From contig OW203731.1 of the NCBI GenBank assembly GCA_934045075.1, positions 15,454,070 through 15,518,069 on the forward strand: 64,000 bases of DNA. Reading direction: 5' to 3'. Numbering within the stretch: position 1 is the stretch's first letter; the number at the start of each line of letters is the position of its first letter. Positions 1 to 9,399 of this stretch are shown here, in pieces. Below the pieces are notes generated by a model. It was not told where the DNA came from and did no database searches. It worked only from the letters and a program-made list of their open reading frames with translations. A program made the translations under genes and the position numbers. The DNA is from Yponomeuta sedellus. Taxonomy: Eukaryota > Arthropoda > Insecta > Lepidoptera > Yponomeutidae.

Positions 1-61
1 TTTGTGTATTTTATTTGTATATAACTGTTGATCATTTAATTTAATGACTTAGCTACATGAA

Positions 62-170
62 ATAAAATAAAAATATTCTTTATTGTACACTGGAAAATAC
101 AAAAATTACAAAGGTACCTTAATAGGTACCTTTGTACCTATGGTACAAATAGCGGCCTTAAACTATCCTT
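62..170 (-). repeat. CR1-like LINE 3' tail, fragment
   Basis: On the minus strand this matches the recurrent tail that ends in 'tgtacaataaagaatattttt'-like sequence, seen better at 4228-4359, 32295-32390 and 54880-54990. The body holds a small nested palindrome around 'ggtacctt' and then the 'ggccgc' block typical of the family. It is a 3' scrap with no coding sequence. The clade name is inferred from tail architecture only. Confidence 0.5.
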
Positions 171-211
171 TTTTGCAACTGCAAAAGAAAAGAAAACTCA
201 ATTCACTTGAC

Positions 212-453
212 AGCCTCGGTGGTGCAGCGGTTTGGCACGCTGACGGCAAAACCGAAGGTCTCGGGTTCGATCTCTGGCCGAGTCAAACTAGGAAATGACC
301 TTTTCTAGTTTGTATCGGGTCTTGGATGTTATCTATGTATCTTTTATATGAAATTTATTAGCATCTGTAATACAAGTCATTAATTTAGTGCTCTTGGTCT
401 GGGGCTAACGTGATCTGTGTAATATGTGCATGAACATAAATTATTTATTTATA
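212..453 (+). repeat. S1 tRNA-derived SINE, full length
   Basis: The 5' end resembles a tRNA: an A-box-like 'tggtgcagcgg' near 219 and a B-box 'ggttcgatc' at 264-272, the internal pol III promoter arrangement. It is followed by an unrelated body ('aaactaggaa', then 'gggtcttggatgttatctatg') and an A/T-rich tail with (attt) units. Copies at 22238-22472 and 53139-53350 share head, body and tail, which proves it is a dispersed family and not a tRNA gene. It would be mobilised by a partner LINE in trans. Confidence 0.8.
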
Positions 454-511
454 GAGACATTCCTACTGATTTGAATGCGCGTAAAGCATACGACTGCAAA
501 AAATTTAGAAG

Positions 512-814
512 CTGAGAAAAGATGGTCAGAGTAGAGTTTTTTTTCCCGCTGCCTTTTTCTCCACTACAGTAAGGCCCGAAGGCAGTGGCTTACATTTTAC
601 TAATAATAATAATAAATTGTTTATTCAAGGTAAAGGTTACATAGAGATACATCTACGTTAAGTTATTCTATGAAGAAAAACATAACATAAAATGCACTTG
701 GGTACATGTATGCTACCATAGCTAGGCTCACATGTAGCCTGTGCAAAAAGAAACATTCAGCAAGAAGAACGTACAAGTTCTTTACGTTTAAATAAACTTA
801 TTTGATTTGATATA
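512..814 (+). repeat. LINE 3' UTR-like repeat, copy 1
   Basis: Begins 'gagaaaagatggtcagagt' and ends 'aaataaacttatttgattt'. A second copy lies at 53955-54130 and the tail alone recurs near 51205-51235. No coding frame is visible, so this is probably the 3' untranslated end of a non-LTR retrotransposon. The family was not identified. Confidence 0.5.
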
Positions 815-1243
815 GTAAGACACCATCATATTTCGAATCCAAGACGTCCTATAGTAAGACGGCCACTCAACCCGCCGAGCCGCCTGCGCAGCCGTTGTCA
901 CAAGGGAAACGGTAATTTCCAATCAGCTCCTCCATGTCACGTAGACGCGACCGCTGTTGCCGGTACAAAATCACTTTGCAACGAAGTTACGACACAGCGT
1001 AGCACCACTGAGCCGTGAAATTAGTTCCAACTTTTCTCACAGCCGTGTGTGCGCTGTGGCGTTGGCGTTTTTCGACGCTTGAGTAATAAGAATAAAAAAA
1101 TTTACTTGCTAAAGCATTGTAATCACGAATTAGGCACATAGGCGTGACGACATTATCGAATAATCGAAGATATTAGGGGAAAGTATATTTTAAAAGGATT
1201 TAATACACTGATTTAGTTTTTTAAAAAAGAAAAATTACCAATA
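815..1243. other. Unassigned unique-looking sequence
   Basis: Around 850-1080 the sequence is noticeably GC-richer (many CpG) than its surroundings, then reverts to AT-rich DNA. I see no open frame, tRNA-like box or repeat shared with the rest of the window. A regulatory or 5' exon role cannot be shown from sequence alone. Confidence 0.3.
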
Positions 1244-1426
1244 TCTATAAGATAAAAATGAATCGCTGAATGTGTTGGTAAGCGCAAATCTCGAGAGCAG
1301 CTGAACCGATTTTTATAATTCTTTTTTTAAAATACCTATTCCTTGAAGTACGAGGATGGTTCTTACGAAGGGGAAAATAAAAAAAAAACGACTGTTAGGC
1401 GGTACGAAGTTCGCTGGGTCAGCTAG
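1244..1426 (+). mobile_element. Short nonautonomous Helitron, Lep1-like
   Basis: The unit starts with TC (1244-1245) preceded by A and ends with CTAG (1423-1426) followed by T, the A|TC...CTAG|T arrangement expected of a Helitron inserted in an AT dinucleotide without a TSD. The interior carries the 'gaatcgctgaatgtgttgg' start and 'ggcggtacgaag' end seen in reverse at 5486-5661. At 183 bp it encodes nothing and would depend on an autonomous Rep/helicase element. The Lep1 name comes from memory of lepidopteran Helitrons. Confidence 0.65.
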
Positions 1427-1860
1427 TTTTCAATAAAATAAAAGATTATTATACTGCTTTCAGCCATTTTGAATGAAATACCCATGACAAGGCGTGATGT
1501 CACACTTGAGCAACATTAGTAAACTTTATCCGTGCTTTGTTGTAACTACGATAATAGTGATCACGATGCTTGTTTACTTGGGCGTGACGTCAGATTCAAC
1601 GTCATGACACTGCGAGCTGTTTTCCCACAGATTTAAAATAATTTTAGAAAAATGGCTTTACCCTTTATTAAACTTTAGTTTATTATTGAAACATAGGTTG
1701 TTTTGATAGCAATAAATAATAAATGTGTCCTTACATTATGGAAGAGGAATTAAGAATCTTCCGTCATGCCTATTATGTAGGTGGTAACTTGAAATGATGG
1801 TACAGGCATGCTCTACTCGTCAGGGTGAGCAAATATTACTTTGAAGAAGGACTAACACGA
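1427..1860. other. Unassigned sequence
   Basis: AT-rich sequence with two CRE-like words ('gcgtgatgtcac' near 1490 and 'gcgtgacgtcag' near 1582). No open frame, tRNA-like box or repeat recurring in the window was recognised. Confidence 0.25.
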
Positions 1861-1960
1861 CTGATTCGCTGGTCTAGCTATCTATATAATGATGTCTGTA
1901 TTCGATTCCCACTGGATGCCGTGTTATTTTAAGGATGTATTCCCATGTTCGTAATATCTT
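1861..1960 (+). repeat. S3 tRNA-SINE, degraded fragment
   Basis: Contains 'tggtctagctat' (degraded A-box) and 'attcgattcccactgga' (B-box plus T-stem), followed by 'ccatgttcgtaatatct'. The order matches the better copies at 2031-2200 and 16036-16215. Strongly mutated, therefore old. Confidence 0.5.
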
Positions 1961-2030
1961 AAATATAATTTCTTCAAAACGGTTTTAGCTATTATTTTTT
2001 TAATTGCGGTCTGTATTATCTTTGAATAAC

Positions 2031-2200
2031 TCGGTGTCTCGATAGTCTAGATGTTAACACGCTTGACTATCGAAATAGAAGTTGTGGGTTTGATTCCTAC
2101 TGGAGGCCGCCGTACCAGATCAGTACAAATGGCGTCAGTCTGGGTGTAATTCCATGTTTGTAATATCCTTGCCAACCAGTCAACCGCAGGAGGTAAAAGA
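2031..2200 (+). repeat. S3 tRNA-derived SINE copy
   Basis: The head 'gtctagatgttaacacgc' and B-box-like 'ggtttgattcc' (2087-2097) give a tRNA-like 5' region. The body continues into 'gtgtaattccatgtttgtaat', shared with 16036-16215 and, reversed, with 43850-43972. It is not a functional tRNA: acceptor pairing is poor and the head is fused to a SINE body. Confidence 0.6.
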
Positions 2201-2979
2201 AAAATTAGTTGGCTTGCAAAAAAAAAAACGAGAAACAAGTGTGATTGCAATCTAAAATATAATTATACGGTATAAGGTGAAATAGAATAAACCTACGAGA
2301 GGGAATCAAAAAGTAGTGAGAACGACATACACCTTGGTAAGAAAAAAAATACTGGCAGGCATACCTCAGATACATATTCGAAATATTAACATAGAATAAA
2401 ATCTTCGATTCTCTTTTGTTTTTTCTTAATGTTGTCATTTGTTTGCTTTGAGTCGGAACGTGTTCTCGAAAATGGAGAAAAATTAAGTGCGAGCCGTTAT
2501 TAATAACCTGTGTTTAAAAAAATTAAATTAAATACCTGTGTTTTGTGCTACACAAAGTAAAAAAAGTGCACAAACTAATAATCATTTCTTGAGTTGAGCA
2601 TGGCGGATCATAAATAATACAATGTTAAATAATAATTCATCTTTGCGTAATGTGCTTTCAGTAGCAGCAGCCTCACATAACTTTTAGTTACGTATTGAGC
2701 CGAAAAACTTTTTTTCCCTGATGCCTAGTAAATTTTCAGTTCAATTATTCTGAATTGTTTCTCTCAAATTTTATCTAGACAACTGTTCCCGTAACGGATA
2801 ATATTTACACAAGCGAAATTGAAAAGCGAACAATGTTCGAAACTAACTACGTAGTTTGCCGTGCCACCGAAACTAAAGTAAGTATTTATGTAGGGATTTT
2901 ATCGAATTAAAACTTTAATCGTTAGCTCATATGTTAGTACATCCACATAGTATATAGAGAACGCCAGATATTTAATAGA
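2201..2979. other. Unassigned AT-rich sequence
   Basis: No coding frame of interest, no tRNA-like boxes and no repeat shared with the rest of the window were recognised. Short open frames here are at chance length for this base composition. Confidence 0.25.
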
Positions 2980-3467
2980 GTCTGTTAGCTTTTGGAATAT
3001 ACCACAACTACTATCGGATAGAACCGATTATATTGCAATAAGGTAAGGTAAGGCTGTGTGGTGTCGGCCTAGTGAATAGCACCAACCCAAATTCTTCCCG
3101 CGGGTGTCGTAAAAGGCGACTAAGGAATACAAACCGGGGGGTGGGCAGCAGCGCCCCCTGCAGTACAATTCCACCAAACTGCGATCCCCAACCCGCATGC
3201 CCAGCGTAGGGATTATGGGCACTACCCCCCGATGATGGCACAACCTTGCGCTCATTAGGGGAGGGCTATGTCCAGCAGTGGACTAATAAAGCCTGAAGAA
3301 CAAGAAGAAGGTAAGGTTTATTTTGTAATGTTATTTATAACTTTAAATAACTTTTCAAAATTGTGAAGAAAAGTTTTATACAATACAGGAGGTATTACAC
3401 TCGTGTCCTTTCGGCGGAAACCAAAGCCTACTCTAGAGCCCGAGATTTATTCTAAAAGCTAACAGAC
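2980..3467 (+). mobile_element. MITE family B, copy 1 (interrupted by SINE-A)
   Basis: Ends in inverted repeats, GTCTGTTAGCTTTT on the left and its complement on the right (GCTAACAGAC ending at 3467). The interior matches 35343-35563 (reverse) and 51520-51741, including 'tatcggatagaa', 'gaagaaaagttttat' and 'agagcccgag'. Removing the SINE at about 3054-3309 leaves an element of roughly 230 bp, like the other copies. No transposase; the superfamily is unknown and no TSD is convincing. Confidence 0.65.
3054..3309 (+). mobile_element. SINE-A composite, nested in MITE B
   Basis: Starts 'tgtgtggtgtcgg' and ends with the LINE-like tail 'ggggagggctatgtccagca' plus (gaa)-type repeats. It is flanked by 'aaggtaaggt' (left copy around 3040-3049, right 3308-3317), a likely TSD, although the left side is itself a short tandem of the same word. 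A near-identical copy is at 43321-43577. The tail encodes the end of an endonuclease-RT LINE, so mobilisation by that LINE is inferred. Confidence 0.65.
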
Positions 3468-3655
3468 TGTAGGTGGTGTTCAGTTATAATATTGACACGA
3501 TGTTGTTTGATTTTACTGTTGTAGATAAAGATAAAGATATTTTTTTGTCATACACGAGTTTTCATGAAGATGGTACATAGTCTTATATTTGTCCTGCATG
3601 CTTTGCCATTGTAGACGTACAAATTTCGTTGTGTTGCTGTATTTAAAATATTTTT

Positions 3656-3913
3656 TATGTAGCCTATAAAGGACCCACTGGAGGGCACAGGCCTTTTCTC
3701 AGAGAGAGAGAACGGGCTTATTTACCACGCGTGCCCACCGCATATTGGCCATTTCAACCTCAAAGGTATTTCAATACCGCAGACACTCAGGTTTCCTCAC
3801 GACGTTTTTCCTTCGCACTAAGCGAGTGGTATAGCTACTACTACAGAAACTCAGATTTGCGTAACCTGCAAATGTATTTAACTTTAAAAGTAACGAAGTC
3901 ACTGGGACATTTA
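3656..3913 (-). repeat. CD-SINE, tail-II copy
   Basis: Read on the minus strand this has the central domain 'cgtgaggaaacctgagtgt' preceded by 'gaaggaaaaacgtc', then the 'cacgcgtgg', (ct)n and 'ggcctgtgccctccagtggg' tail. Comparable copies are at 9224-9390, 23495-23620, 24560-24720 and 52612-52870. The tRNA head is missing. The tail resembles an RTE-type LINE tail. Confidence 0.6.
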
Positions 3914-3935
3914 TATATTACATTTATTTATTTTG

Positions 3936-4202
3936 AAAACTTATTTAGAGGCTAATTATTCCACCCATGCCGGGATTCGAACCCGCGACCTCTGGCTATC
4001 CGTGCCAGCGCTCTTCTAACTGAGCTAATGGGCGACTCACCGGCATCAGTGAAATTTCGAACCTCTTTACAATACTCTCTGTATTACGGCACGGATAGCC
4101 CGAGGTCGCGGGTTCGAATCCCGGCATGGGTGGAATTTTTAGCCTCTAAATAGGTTTTTAAAATTGTCCTTAGCACGGGTTAGTGCATTAAAAAGAATAT
4201 AA
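3936..4202 (+). mobile_element. P-SINE palindromic unit, locus 1
   Basis: The left arm (about 3937-4086) is the tRNA-like region in reverse; the right arm (4087-4202) repeats it forward and continues to the A-rich tail ('gcattaaaaagaatataa'). Both arms contain the T-arm block 'cgggttcgaatcccggcatg'. They meet near 'ctgtattac', as in the locus at 22855-23118. No convincing TSD is visible here because the flanks are very AT-rich. Confidence 0.6.
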
Positions 4203-4227
4203 TTTATTATATATATAGGTTATATAT

Positions 4228-4359
4228 AGGTTGTCTGGAAGAGATCGCTCTTAGCGATAAGACCGCCAATTGTATAACATTACTTAGATTTAAGAATCAT
4301 GGTTGTAATATTTTTCTGGTTGTGCAATAAAGAGTTCTCTATCTATCTATCTATCTATT
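4228..4359 (+). repeat. CR1-like LINE 3' tail with (TCTA)n end
   Basis: Runs 'ggttgtctggaagagatcgc', 'gcgataagaccgcc', then 'tgtgcaataaagagttct' and a (TCTA) microsatellite at 4339-4359. Many 5'-truncated copies share this end (15648-15770 forward; 12376-12475, 17985-18110, 32295-32390, 54880-54990, 55550-55665 reverse). A terminal microsatellite in place of poly(A) is typical of CR1/L2-like LINEs, so the clade is inferred. Confidence 0.6.
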
Positions 4360-4373
4360 TGTTTATAACATAC

Positions 4374-4436
4374 GCGCTCAGGAAATCGAACCTGGGTCTA
4401 TCGCTTCTGAGTCCATTGTTCAACCTGATGGCTGCT
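4374..4436 (-). repeat. tRNA-like SINE head fragment
   Basis: On the minus strand it shows a B-box-like 'aggttcgatttcc' and an anticodon-arm-like segment, but the D-arm is degenerate. It resembles the head of the CD-SINE at 27623-28029 and is probably a SINE scrap. Confidence 0.35.
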
Positions 4437-4874
4437 CTATTTTGTATAAACAATATAAAAATATCTACTTAGACGCGAGCCTGTGTTTATGTACTAGTAT
4501 TTCAAACAGAGCGTTCTTTGTTTGTGAAATATATTGTAGCATTATATTCTATGAACTTAGGAAGAAAACATTATTATTTTATTTCTTTGCCGACCACCGC
4601 GAATTGGCGGTATTAGTTTTGTTAACACCTCAGACAATAAGTTTTCTTCACGGCTCTTCTTCTAAGTTAGCGAGGGGTATTGCTTCTACAAATTCACAAA
4701 TCGTGGTTCATATTGCAAAAAGTCCCAACGTCCCAAAAAAATTAATAACGTTGTTTCAGCAAATTAGTATGAAAATTAAAAAATTACAAAGACAGCAAAA
4801 GAACATACCTACTCAGGCTGAAACTATAATTTCTTACACTTACATTCAGAATCAAGTTTTCTTTCAATTTAAAT

Positions 4875-5400
4875 GAAAAAACCGGCCAAGTGCGAGTCAG
4901 ACTCGCGCACCGAGGGTTCCGTACAAACCTGTATTATAGACCTGAGTATTTGGTATGAATTTCAATTTAATACCTCTACGCGTTTATGAGGAAATGGGTA
5001 GTAAGTTTAAAATTATTAAAAAAATATATATTATGTGATGTAACTAAAAATTTATGGTTTTCGTAATTTTTCCTTTATCTATGCTATAAGACGTTGCTTC
5101 GTACCAAATTTCAAGATTCTGAGTTCACGGGAAGCACCCTGTAGGTTTTGATTCCCTTGCAAGTGTCGAAAATTTGCGGCATAAACGGCTGTATCTTTTG
5201 ATTGCGTTGGCTTAGAAGTTTGATTTTTTCACAGCTTCAAGGGACAGTAGACTTGATTAATTGATATAAATTTCAGCTTCATACCTCCACGCGTTCCTGA
5301 GAAAAAGGGTCTTGACAGACGGACGGACGGACAGACGGACAACAAAGTGATCCTATAAGGGTTCCGTTTTTTCCTTTTGAGGTACGGAACCCTAAAAACG
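4875..5400 (+). repeat. Dispersed repeat G ('ggccaagtgcgagtc'), long copy
   Basis: Starts 'aaaccggccaagtgcgagtc' with a CG-rich 'gactcgcg' block and ends 'ggtacggaaccctaaaaa', passing through (gacg)-rich 'gacagacggacggacgga' and 'gggttccgt'. A reversed, interrupted copy lies at 49443-50282 and a degraded tail at 62235-62355. 'gggttccgta' near the start is the complement of 'tacggaaccc' near the end, giving sub-terminal inverted repeats. No protein frame. I cannot name the superfamily. Confidence 0.55.
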
Positions 5401-5460
5401 AAAATCATGTTGTTTGGACATCATTATGACATTTTATATGACAATATAAACGACGAAATG

Positions 5461-5747
5461 TAGATAGAGAACATTTTATTGTACACTGGCTGAACTTCGT
5501 ACCGCCTAACAGTCGATTCTTTCATTTTTTGCATTTTTCTCTCCGTAAGAACCATTCTCGTATCAAGGAATATTCTAAAAAAAGAATTAGAGAAATCAGT
5601 TCAGCTGCTCCCAAGATTTGCGTTTACCAACACATTCAGCGATTAATTTTTATATTATAGAGAAATAAAAAGGGCATGATACAGATATTTCTTAACCTAA
5701 GAGTACAGACTGCAGCCTTATCACTAAAAGTGATCTCTTCCAGTCAA
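5461..5747 (-). repeat. CR1-like tail split by a Helitron
   Basis: The left part 'agagaacattttattgtaca' and right part 'cagatatttcttaacctaag' through 'ctaaaagtgatctcttccag' are the two halves of a CR1-like tail in reverse orientation (compare 12376-12475). They are separated by the Helitron at 5486-5661, so the order of insertion is clear. Confidence 0.55.
5486..5661 (-). mobile_element. Nonautonomous Helitron copy 2, nested
   Basis: Reverse-orientation counterpart of 1244-1426. On the minus strand it starts TC-TATAAT, continues 'aatcgctgaatgtgttgg', and ends 'ggcggtacgaagttcagccag', where the expected CTAG has mutated to CCAG. It sits inside an older CR1-like tail. Confidence 0.6.
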
Positions 5748-6071
5748 ATGTACGTAACTTATAAATGAAGATGACAGGTTGCATTGCGGAGTAAGTTATT
5801 TTGAGATGCAGTCGATGGTACTTGTACTGTGCGACTGCGATGTCCTTGCCGGAAAAAGAATTAATCTTCTGGGAATGGCTTACCCCAGACCTGGAGACTT
5901 TAGGCACCTTTCCCTAAAAGGCGTGACCGACCTCATTGATTGCATCTTCGATTAGGCTTAGGTCAAGCGGCAGACGCACTAGGGTGAAGTGTCGCCGACT
6001 GGCCGTCGACCCCCGCATCACTGTTTTTTGAGATAAGATAACTTATATAACTACATCAAATTTATTGGTAT

Positions 6072-6408
6072 AGAAGCGTTCGTGGCCGGGTCGAACCAAG
6101 TGATTGGAATCAATCACTTGAGTTAAGTAACAACAGGCGCGGTCAGGTGCAGGATGGGTAACCGTTGCGTGACTACCGCTAGTGGCATTTTTCCAAGGGC
6201 TTTGGAACTTTGCACGTTAAGCCGTTGGTGCCGGCTGTCATGTAATGGCAGTCGTTAAGCCTTGTCGGAGGCCTTATGGACGGCTGGATAATTTTGGACA
6301 GTGAGGCCTGCCGCTGCTGTGGTGGAGTATGGTATGGCCTAACCTTCCTGCGTTGTAGGAAGAGACTCGTGTACTAGCAGTGGAGACATTAAAGTGTTGA
6401 TATCGACT
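6072..6408 (+). repeat. 5S-SINE, near full-length copy
   Basis: The head contains 'gttaagtaacaacaggcgcg' followed by 'caggatgggtaaccg', aligning to the internal promoter region of arthropod 5S rRNA (GTTAAGCAAC ... GCGCGGTCAG ... GGATGGGTGACCG). The body ('gttggtgccggctgtcatgt') and the LINE-like end ('tgttgatatcga') are shared with about fourteen other pieces here. It is a pol III-type retroposon, not a 5S gene. Confidence 0.75.
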
Positions 6409-6520
6409 ATCGACATTGGTATAGAACCCACGAAAAGAGAAAAGAAGATCAGCGTTCTACCAATACGCCTCTCTCAGACAGAATCCTAAAAATGTTTAAA
6501 AGAAAAAATGTCCCCGTTTC

Positions 6521-6734
6521 TCATTAACATTAACATTAACATTTTACATACTGGCACATACATTGCTTCTGGCCCCACACTAGGATAACCTGTGTCGTGG
6601 GAACCAGAAACAACGACATCACAAACATGTAAACATCCAAGACCTGGACTTTTTTTTTGTTTCCAGCCGGGATTCGAACCCGGGACCTCTTGCATGGTAG
6701 GCAGACGCGCTACCGCTACGCCACAGAGGTCGTC
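6521..6734 (-). repeat. S2 tRNA-derived SINE
   Basis: The minus strand begins 'gacctctgtggcgtagcgg', has B-box 'gggttcgaatccc', a T-rich linker, a body with 'catgtttgtgatgtcgttgt' and ends in (gttaat)n. It matches 43590-43846 closely in order and content. The tRNA-like 5' end is fused to a non-tRNA body, so this is a SINE. Confidence 0.7.
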
Positions 6735-7013
6735 ATTAAATCAAAAGCGGCCTTTGGGTAGCAGGTAAGTATTCATTTCTCCCACCGAGATGCTACATAA
6801 TATTTTACGAAGAAAAATTATAGAATAGTCTGTGACGTGACGCGAATTTTGCGACTATTACTCAAGGTGTCATCCTGTTACTCTGAAAGGAGCAGGCTCT
6901 GACGCCATAGCCCCAACTCTCGACAAGTTTCTATTATTACGTCGAAGTTTTTGGTAATTACCAACACATTACAGTAATTACCCAAGTGTGTTGTAATTAT
7001 TAATAGGTTCTAT

Positions 7014-7115
7014 ATGGGTTTGAGTCCCGGCATGAGTGCAATTTTCAGCGTCTAAATAGGTTTTTAAAATTGTCCTTAGCACGGGTGTGCATTAAAAAAA
7101 AAGAAAATAATAGCG
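7014..7115 (+). repeat. P-SINE 3' fragment
   Basis: Contains the end of the tRNA-like region ('gagtcccggcatgagtg'), the 'gcgtctaaataggttttta' spacer and the 'ccttagcacgggtgtgcatt' tail with an A-rich end. Truncated on the 5' side. Confidence 0.6.
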
Positions 7116-7144
7116 CTATAAATATTTTTTTTATCAGATACTAA

Positions 7145-7242
7145 GGTTTTTGCACGATGATTTCCTTCACAGTTGGCGAATGGTATTGCTACTATGACTT
7201 CACGTACATAACTTAGAAAACCAAGTCGTTGGTACATGCCTG
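7145..7242 (-). repeat. CD-SINE central-domain fragment
   Basis: On the minus strand: 'ccaggcatgtaccaacgact', then 'tatgtacgtgaag', 'tagcaataccattcgcc' and 'gtgaaggaaatcatcgtg'. This is the central domain without recognisable head or tail. Confidence 0.5.
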
Positions 7243-7319
7243 GAATAAAAAATAAAACGATACAATCTTTTAAAGATCGTCCTCGCGAAAACTTTGAATC
7301 ATGTACTCGTAGATTTTGC

Positions 7320-7645
7320 AAGTGCATTAAAAAGAATATAATCACGTGGGTACAGCGATATCATTCCGATGTAAAACCTAACTGCAAAGTAGGTACTCGG
7401 AGCAGCAAGTGATACAAATTACTTCAGCCCGATGTCGCTGCCTGTACGTAATACAGAGAGCATTGAAAAAGAGGTTCGAAATTTCACTGATGCCGGTGAG
7501 TCGACCATTAGCTCAGTTAGAAGAGCGCTGGCACGGATAGCCAGAGGTCGCGGGTTTGAGTCCTGGCACGGGTGGAATTTTAAGCCTCTAAATTGGCTTT
7601 TAAAATTGTCCTTAGCACGGGTTAGTGCATTAAAAAGAATATAAC
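7320..7645 (+). repeat. P-SINE, complete non-inverted copy
   Basis: The best uninverted example. It opens with 'agtgcattaaaaagaatata', followed by a leader 'cgtgggtacagcgatatcat', then the tRNA-like block (A-box 'tagctcagttagaagagcg', B-box 'cgggtttgagtcc'), spacer 'gcctctaaattggc', and ends again in 'tagtgcattaaaaagaatat'. The same about 20-bp word at both ends gives a direct terminal repeat. The tRNA-like cloverleaf has loop ACGGATA between CTGGC and GCCAG, lacking U33. Confidence 0.7.
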
Positions 7646-7671
7646 CATTGTACGTAGCAAGCGCTGAGATA

Positions 7672-7775
7672 CATTAACACTTCAGACGCTAGGGTTTCCT
7701 CACGGTTCCTACATAGTACATAAGTAACTTAGGAAACATAGTCATTGGTACATGCCGGCGCCGAACTCACGACCT
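7672..7775 (-). repeat. CD-SINE fragment
   Basis: Reverse orientation: 'gcatgtaccaatgactatgt', then 'ccgtgaggaaacccta' and 'gtctgaagtg'. Central domain plus a remnant of the tRNA side ('ggaggtcgtgag'). Confidence 0.45.
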
Positions 7776-7907
7776 CCCAATTATTCAAACAATAATAGCC
7801 CATAGGTGGTTGAAACGGTTTAACGGTCACCAGTTTAACGGTTACATTGCGTCGTCGTGGGAGGGGCGGCCTAGCCTATAAATACGGAGCGTTTTTGCGG
7901 AGACGGT

Positions 7908-8127
7908 TGCGCCCTCCTCGGCCTCGAGGGGGGTCGCTCCCGATGTGGGTTTAAAGGGGTCCTTAGGACCAAAACCAGTCCCAAGGTGATGTTTAGTGGG
8001 TAGGCGCACTTCTTGTGAGTCCCACATTGGCAGCGCGGCCGGGTCCGTGCTGTTATGCATGAGCATTCACCACCTCCCTCCCCCGTGTCCTCCGGAGGGT
8101 GCCCTTTATAGGGCTAAAAAAAAAAAA
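7908..8127 (+). mobile_element. 5'-truncated non-LTR insertion with poly(A) and TSD
   Basis: Flanked by the perfect 11-bp duplication GCGGAGACGGT (7897-7907 and 8128-8138). The insert is CG-rich, ends 'gtgccctttatagggct' plus a run of twelve A, and has no useful frame. TSD, 3' poly(A) and truncated 5' end together define a target-primed retrotransposition product. The source LINE or SINE was not identified. Confidence 0.75.
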
Positions 8128-8353
8128 GCGGAGACGGTCACTTGCATTTGGGAGCCTGAGGATGCCTCGTGTTAGAGGCGGAACGCGTCGCGTGTTTTCT
8201 CACACAAGTATTGGTGTTGGTGGTGGTGTGTTCGTGTCTTGCTTCTGCTTGAAAAAGTTTGCATTAGCTAACTGCATGGTGCTTGTGGGATTTTTGGCGG
8301 AATTTAGCAAAGTAATTTTAACTTTTTAATGCTCCCAATTATTACTATCGTAA

Positions 8354-8420
8354 TGATAGATAGATATAATGTTCTTTATTGCATGTACACCAGGGATTAA
8401 AAGTAATTTCTTCCAGACAA
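8354..8420 (-). repeat. CR1-like tail fragment with (ATAG)n
   Basis: Left end (ATAG) repeats, then 'atgttctttattgcatgtac' and a partial match to the CR1-like tail; 'aatttcttccagacaacc' corresponds to the complement of 'ggttgtctggaagaaatt'. Confidence 0.5.
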
Positions 8421-9044
8421 CCATTGACGGAGAAGAAGAAACGGAAACTGAAGACGGGTATTTGTCGTTACCAAGTAACGCAGTGATCTCAAGTAGGCCC
8501 TATTGTATTCAGCAGGCTGTAGAATTGCTCCCTTTACTCTTTATAAGAATAGAGATTCCCTCACATTTTTTTCCTCCGGTTGGTGTTTCTTTTTATGTTA
8601 CTTAAATTAATCTTCGTCCTGGCTTTCTTTCCATTTATTAAAGAGTATGTTTTTGTTCTTTTTCTGAAGGTATCCAAATGCCCTACAAATGAAAAAAAAA
8701 TAAAACATTGGAGCGAGGACCTCAATGCCAGAGTAAAGTTTTTAATTCAAGTAATTGAGAGACGCATTTAATTTGTTTGTACGGTATAGTTTAGTTTTGT
8801 TTTTGGCTAATAGATGGCGTTATTTGTTTTCTATATCACAGTATGGTTTATCCAAGTCAAACCTTCATAAGCAGAATATTGTGGTATTTAAATCTCGTAT
8901 TGTTTTTGAGCATAAGTAGGTAGACCAAAAAGGTCCAATAAAATGTTACTACAGCTATGCACCTTCTTTAATAAAACAGTTCTCTACTACAGTGTCGAAC
9001 ATAATACATTCTTAAATGCTAATTAATAGATTTATTTACTTAAC
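8421..9044. other. Unassigned sequence
   Basis: AT-rich. Short open frames at 8369-8605 and 8580-8771 overlap in different frames, start within or beside a LINE tail and show no domain I recognise. No other structure seen. Confidence 0.25.
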
Positions 9045-9191
9045 TAAGGGCTGATTTTTCAATAGTCAGATCAGATAACTTTTATCTGAGGAATATAAAT
9101 GGCGGGTTGATAGCTTATGTATGAAAATTATGTCAAACCGCCATTTTTATTCCTCAGATAAGTTATATGGCTATTGAAAAATCAGCTCTTA
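9045..9191. mobile_element. Short fold-back MITE
   Basis: Nearly the whole 147-bp unit is one inverted repeat: TAAGGGCTGATTTTTCAATA at the left and its near complement at the right, extending inward through 'tatctgaggaata' and 'atggcggg', with a loop of about 25 bases. The ends abut TAA/TTA, suggesting a 3- or 4-bp target site. A truncated relative is at 45385-45425. No coding capacity. Confidence 0.7.
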
Positions 9192-9223
9192 ATATTGTTG
9201 TAGTAGCAATACTATTCGTAACG

Positions 9224-9390
9224 GTGGTGAAGGAAATATCGTTAGGAAACCTGAGTGTCTGAGGTATTCAACTATGTAACTAAATTGCCAATCCGCGGTA
9301 GGCACGCATGGTAATTAAGCCCATTCTCCCTTTCTCTCCCTGAGAGAAGGTCTGTGCCCTGCAGTGGGACTTATATAAGAGACATAAAAA
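9224..9390 (+). repeat. CD-SINE, tail-II copy (plus)
   Basis: Runs 'ggtgaaggaaatatcgttag', 'gaaacctgagtgtctgaggt', 'ggcacgcatggtaattaagc', 'tctgtgccctgcagtgggac' and an A-rich end. It preserves the junction between central domain and RTE-like tail. Confidence 0.6.
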
Positions 9391-9399
9391 AAATGTTGT

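Noticed and set aside
4442..4876. Open frame of 144 codons on the plus strand
   Set aside because: No recognisable domain, Phe/Leu/Lys-rich as expected from AT-rich DNA, and its end runs into repeat G. Treated as chance.
7500..7577. tRNA gene
   Set aside because: Cloverleaf-like with A and B boxes, but U33 is absent, the sequence is fused to a SINE body, and the same block occurs at many loci, often palindromic.
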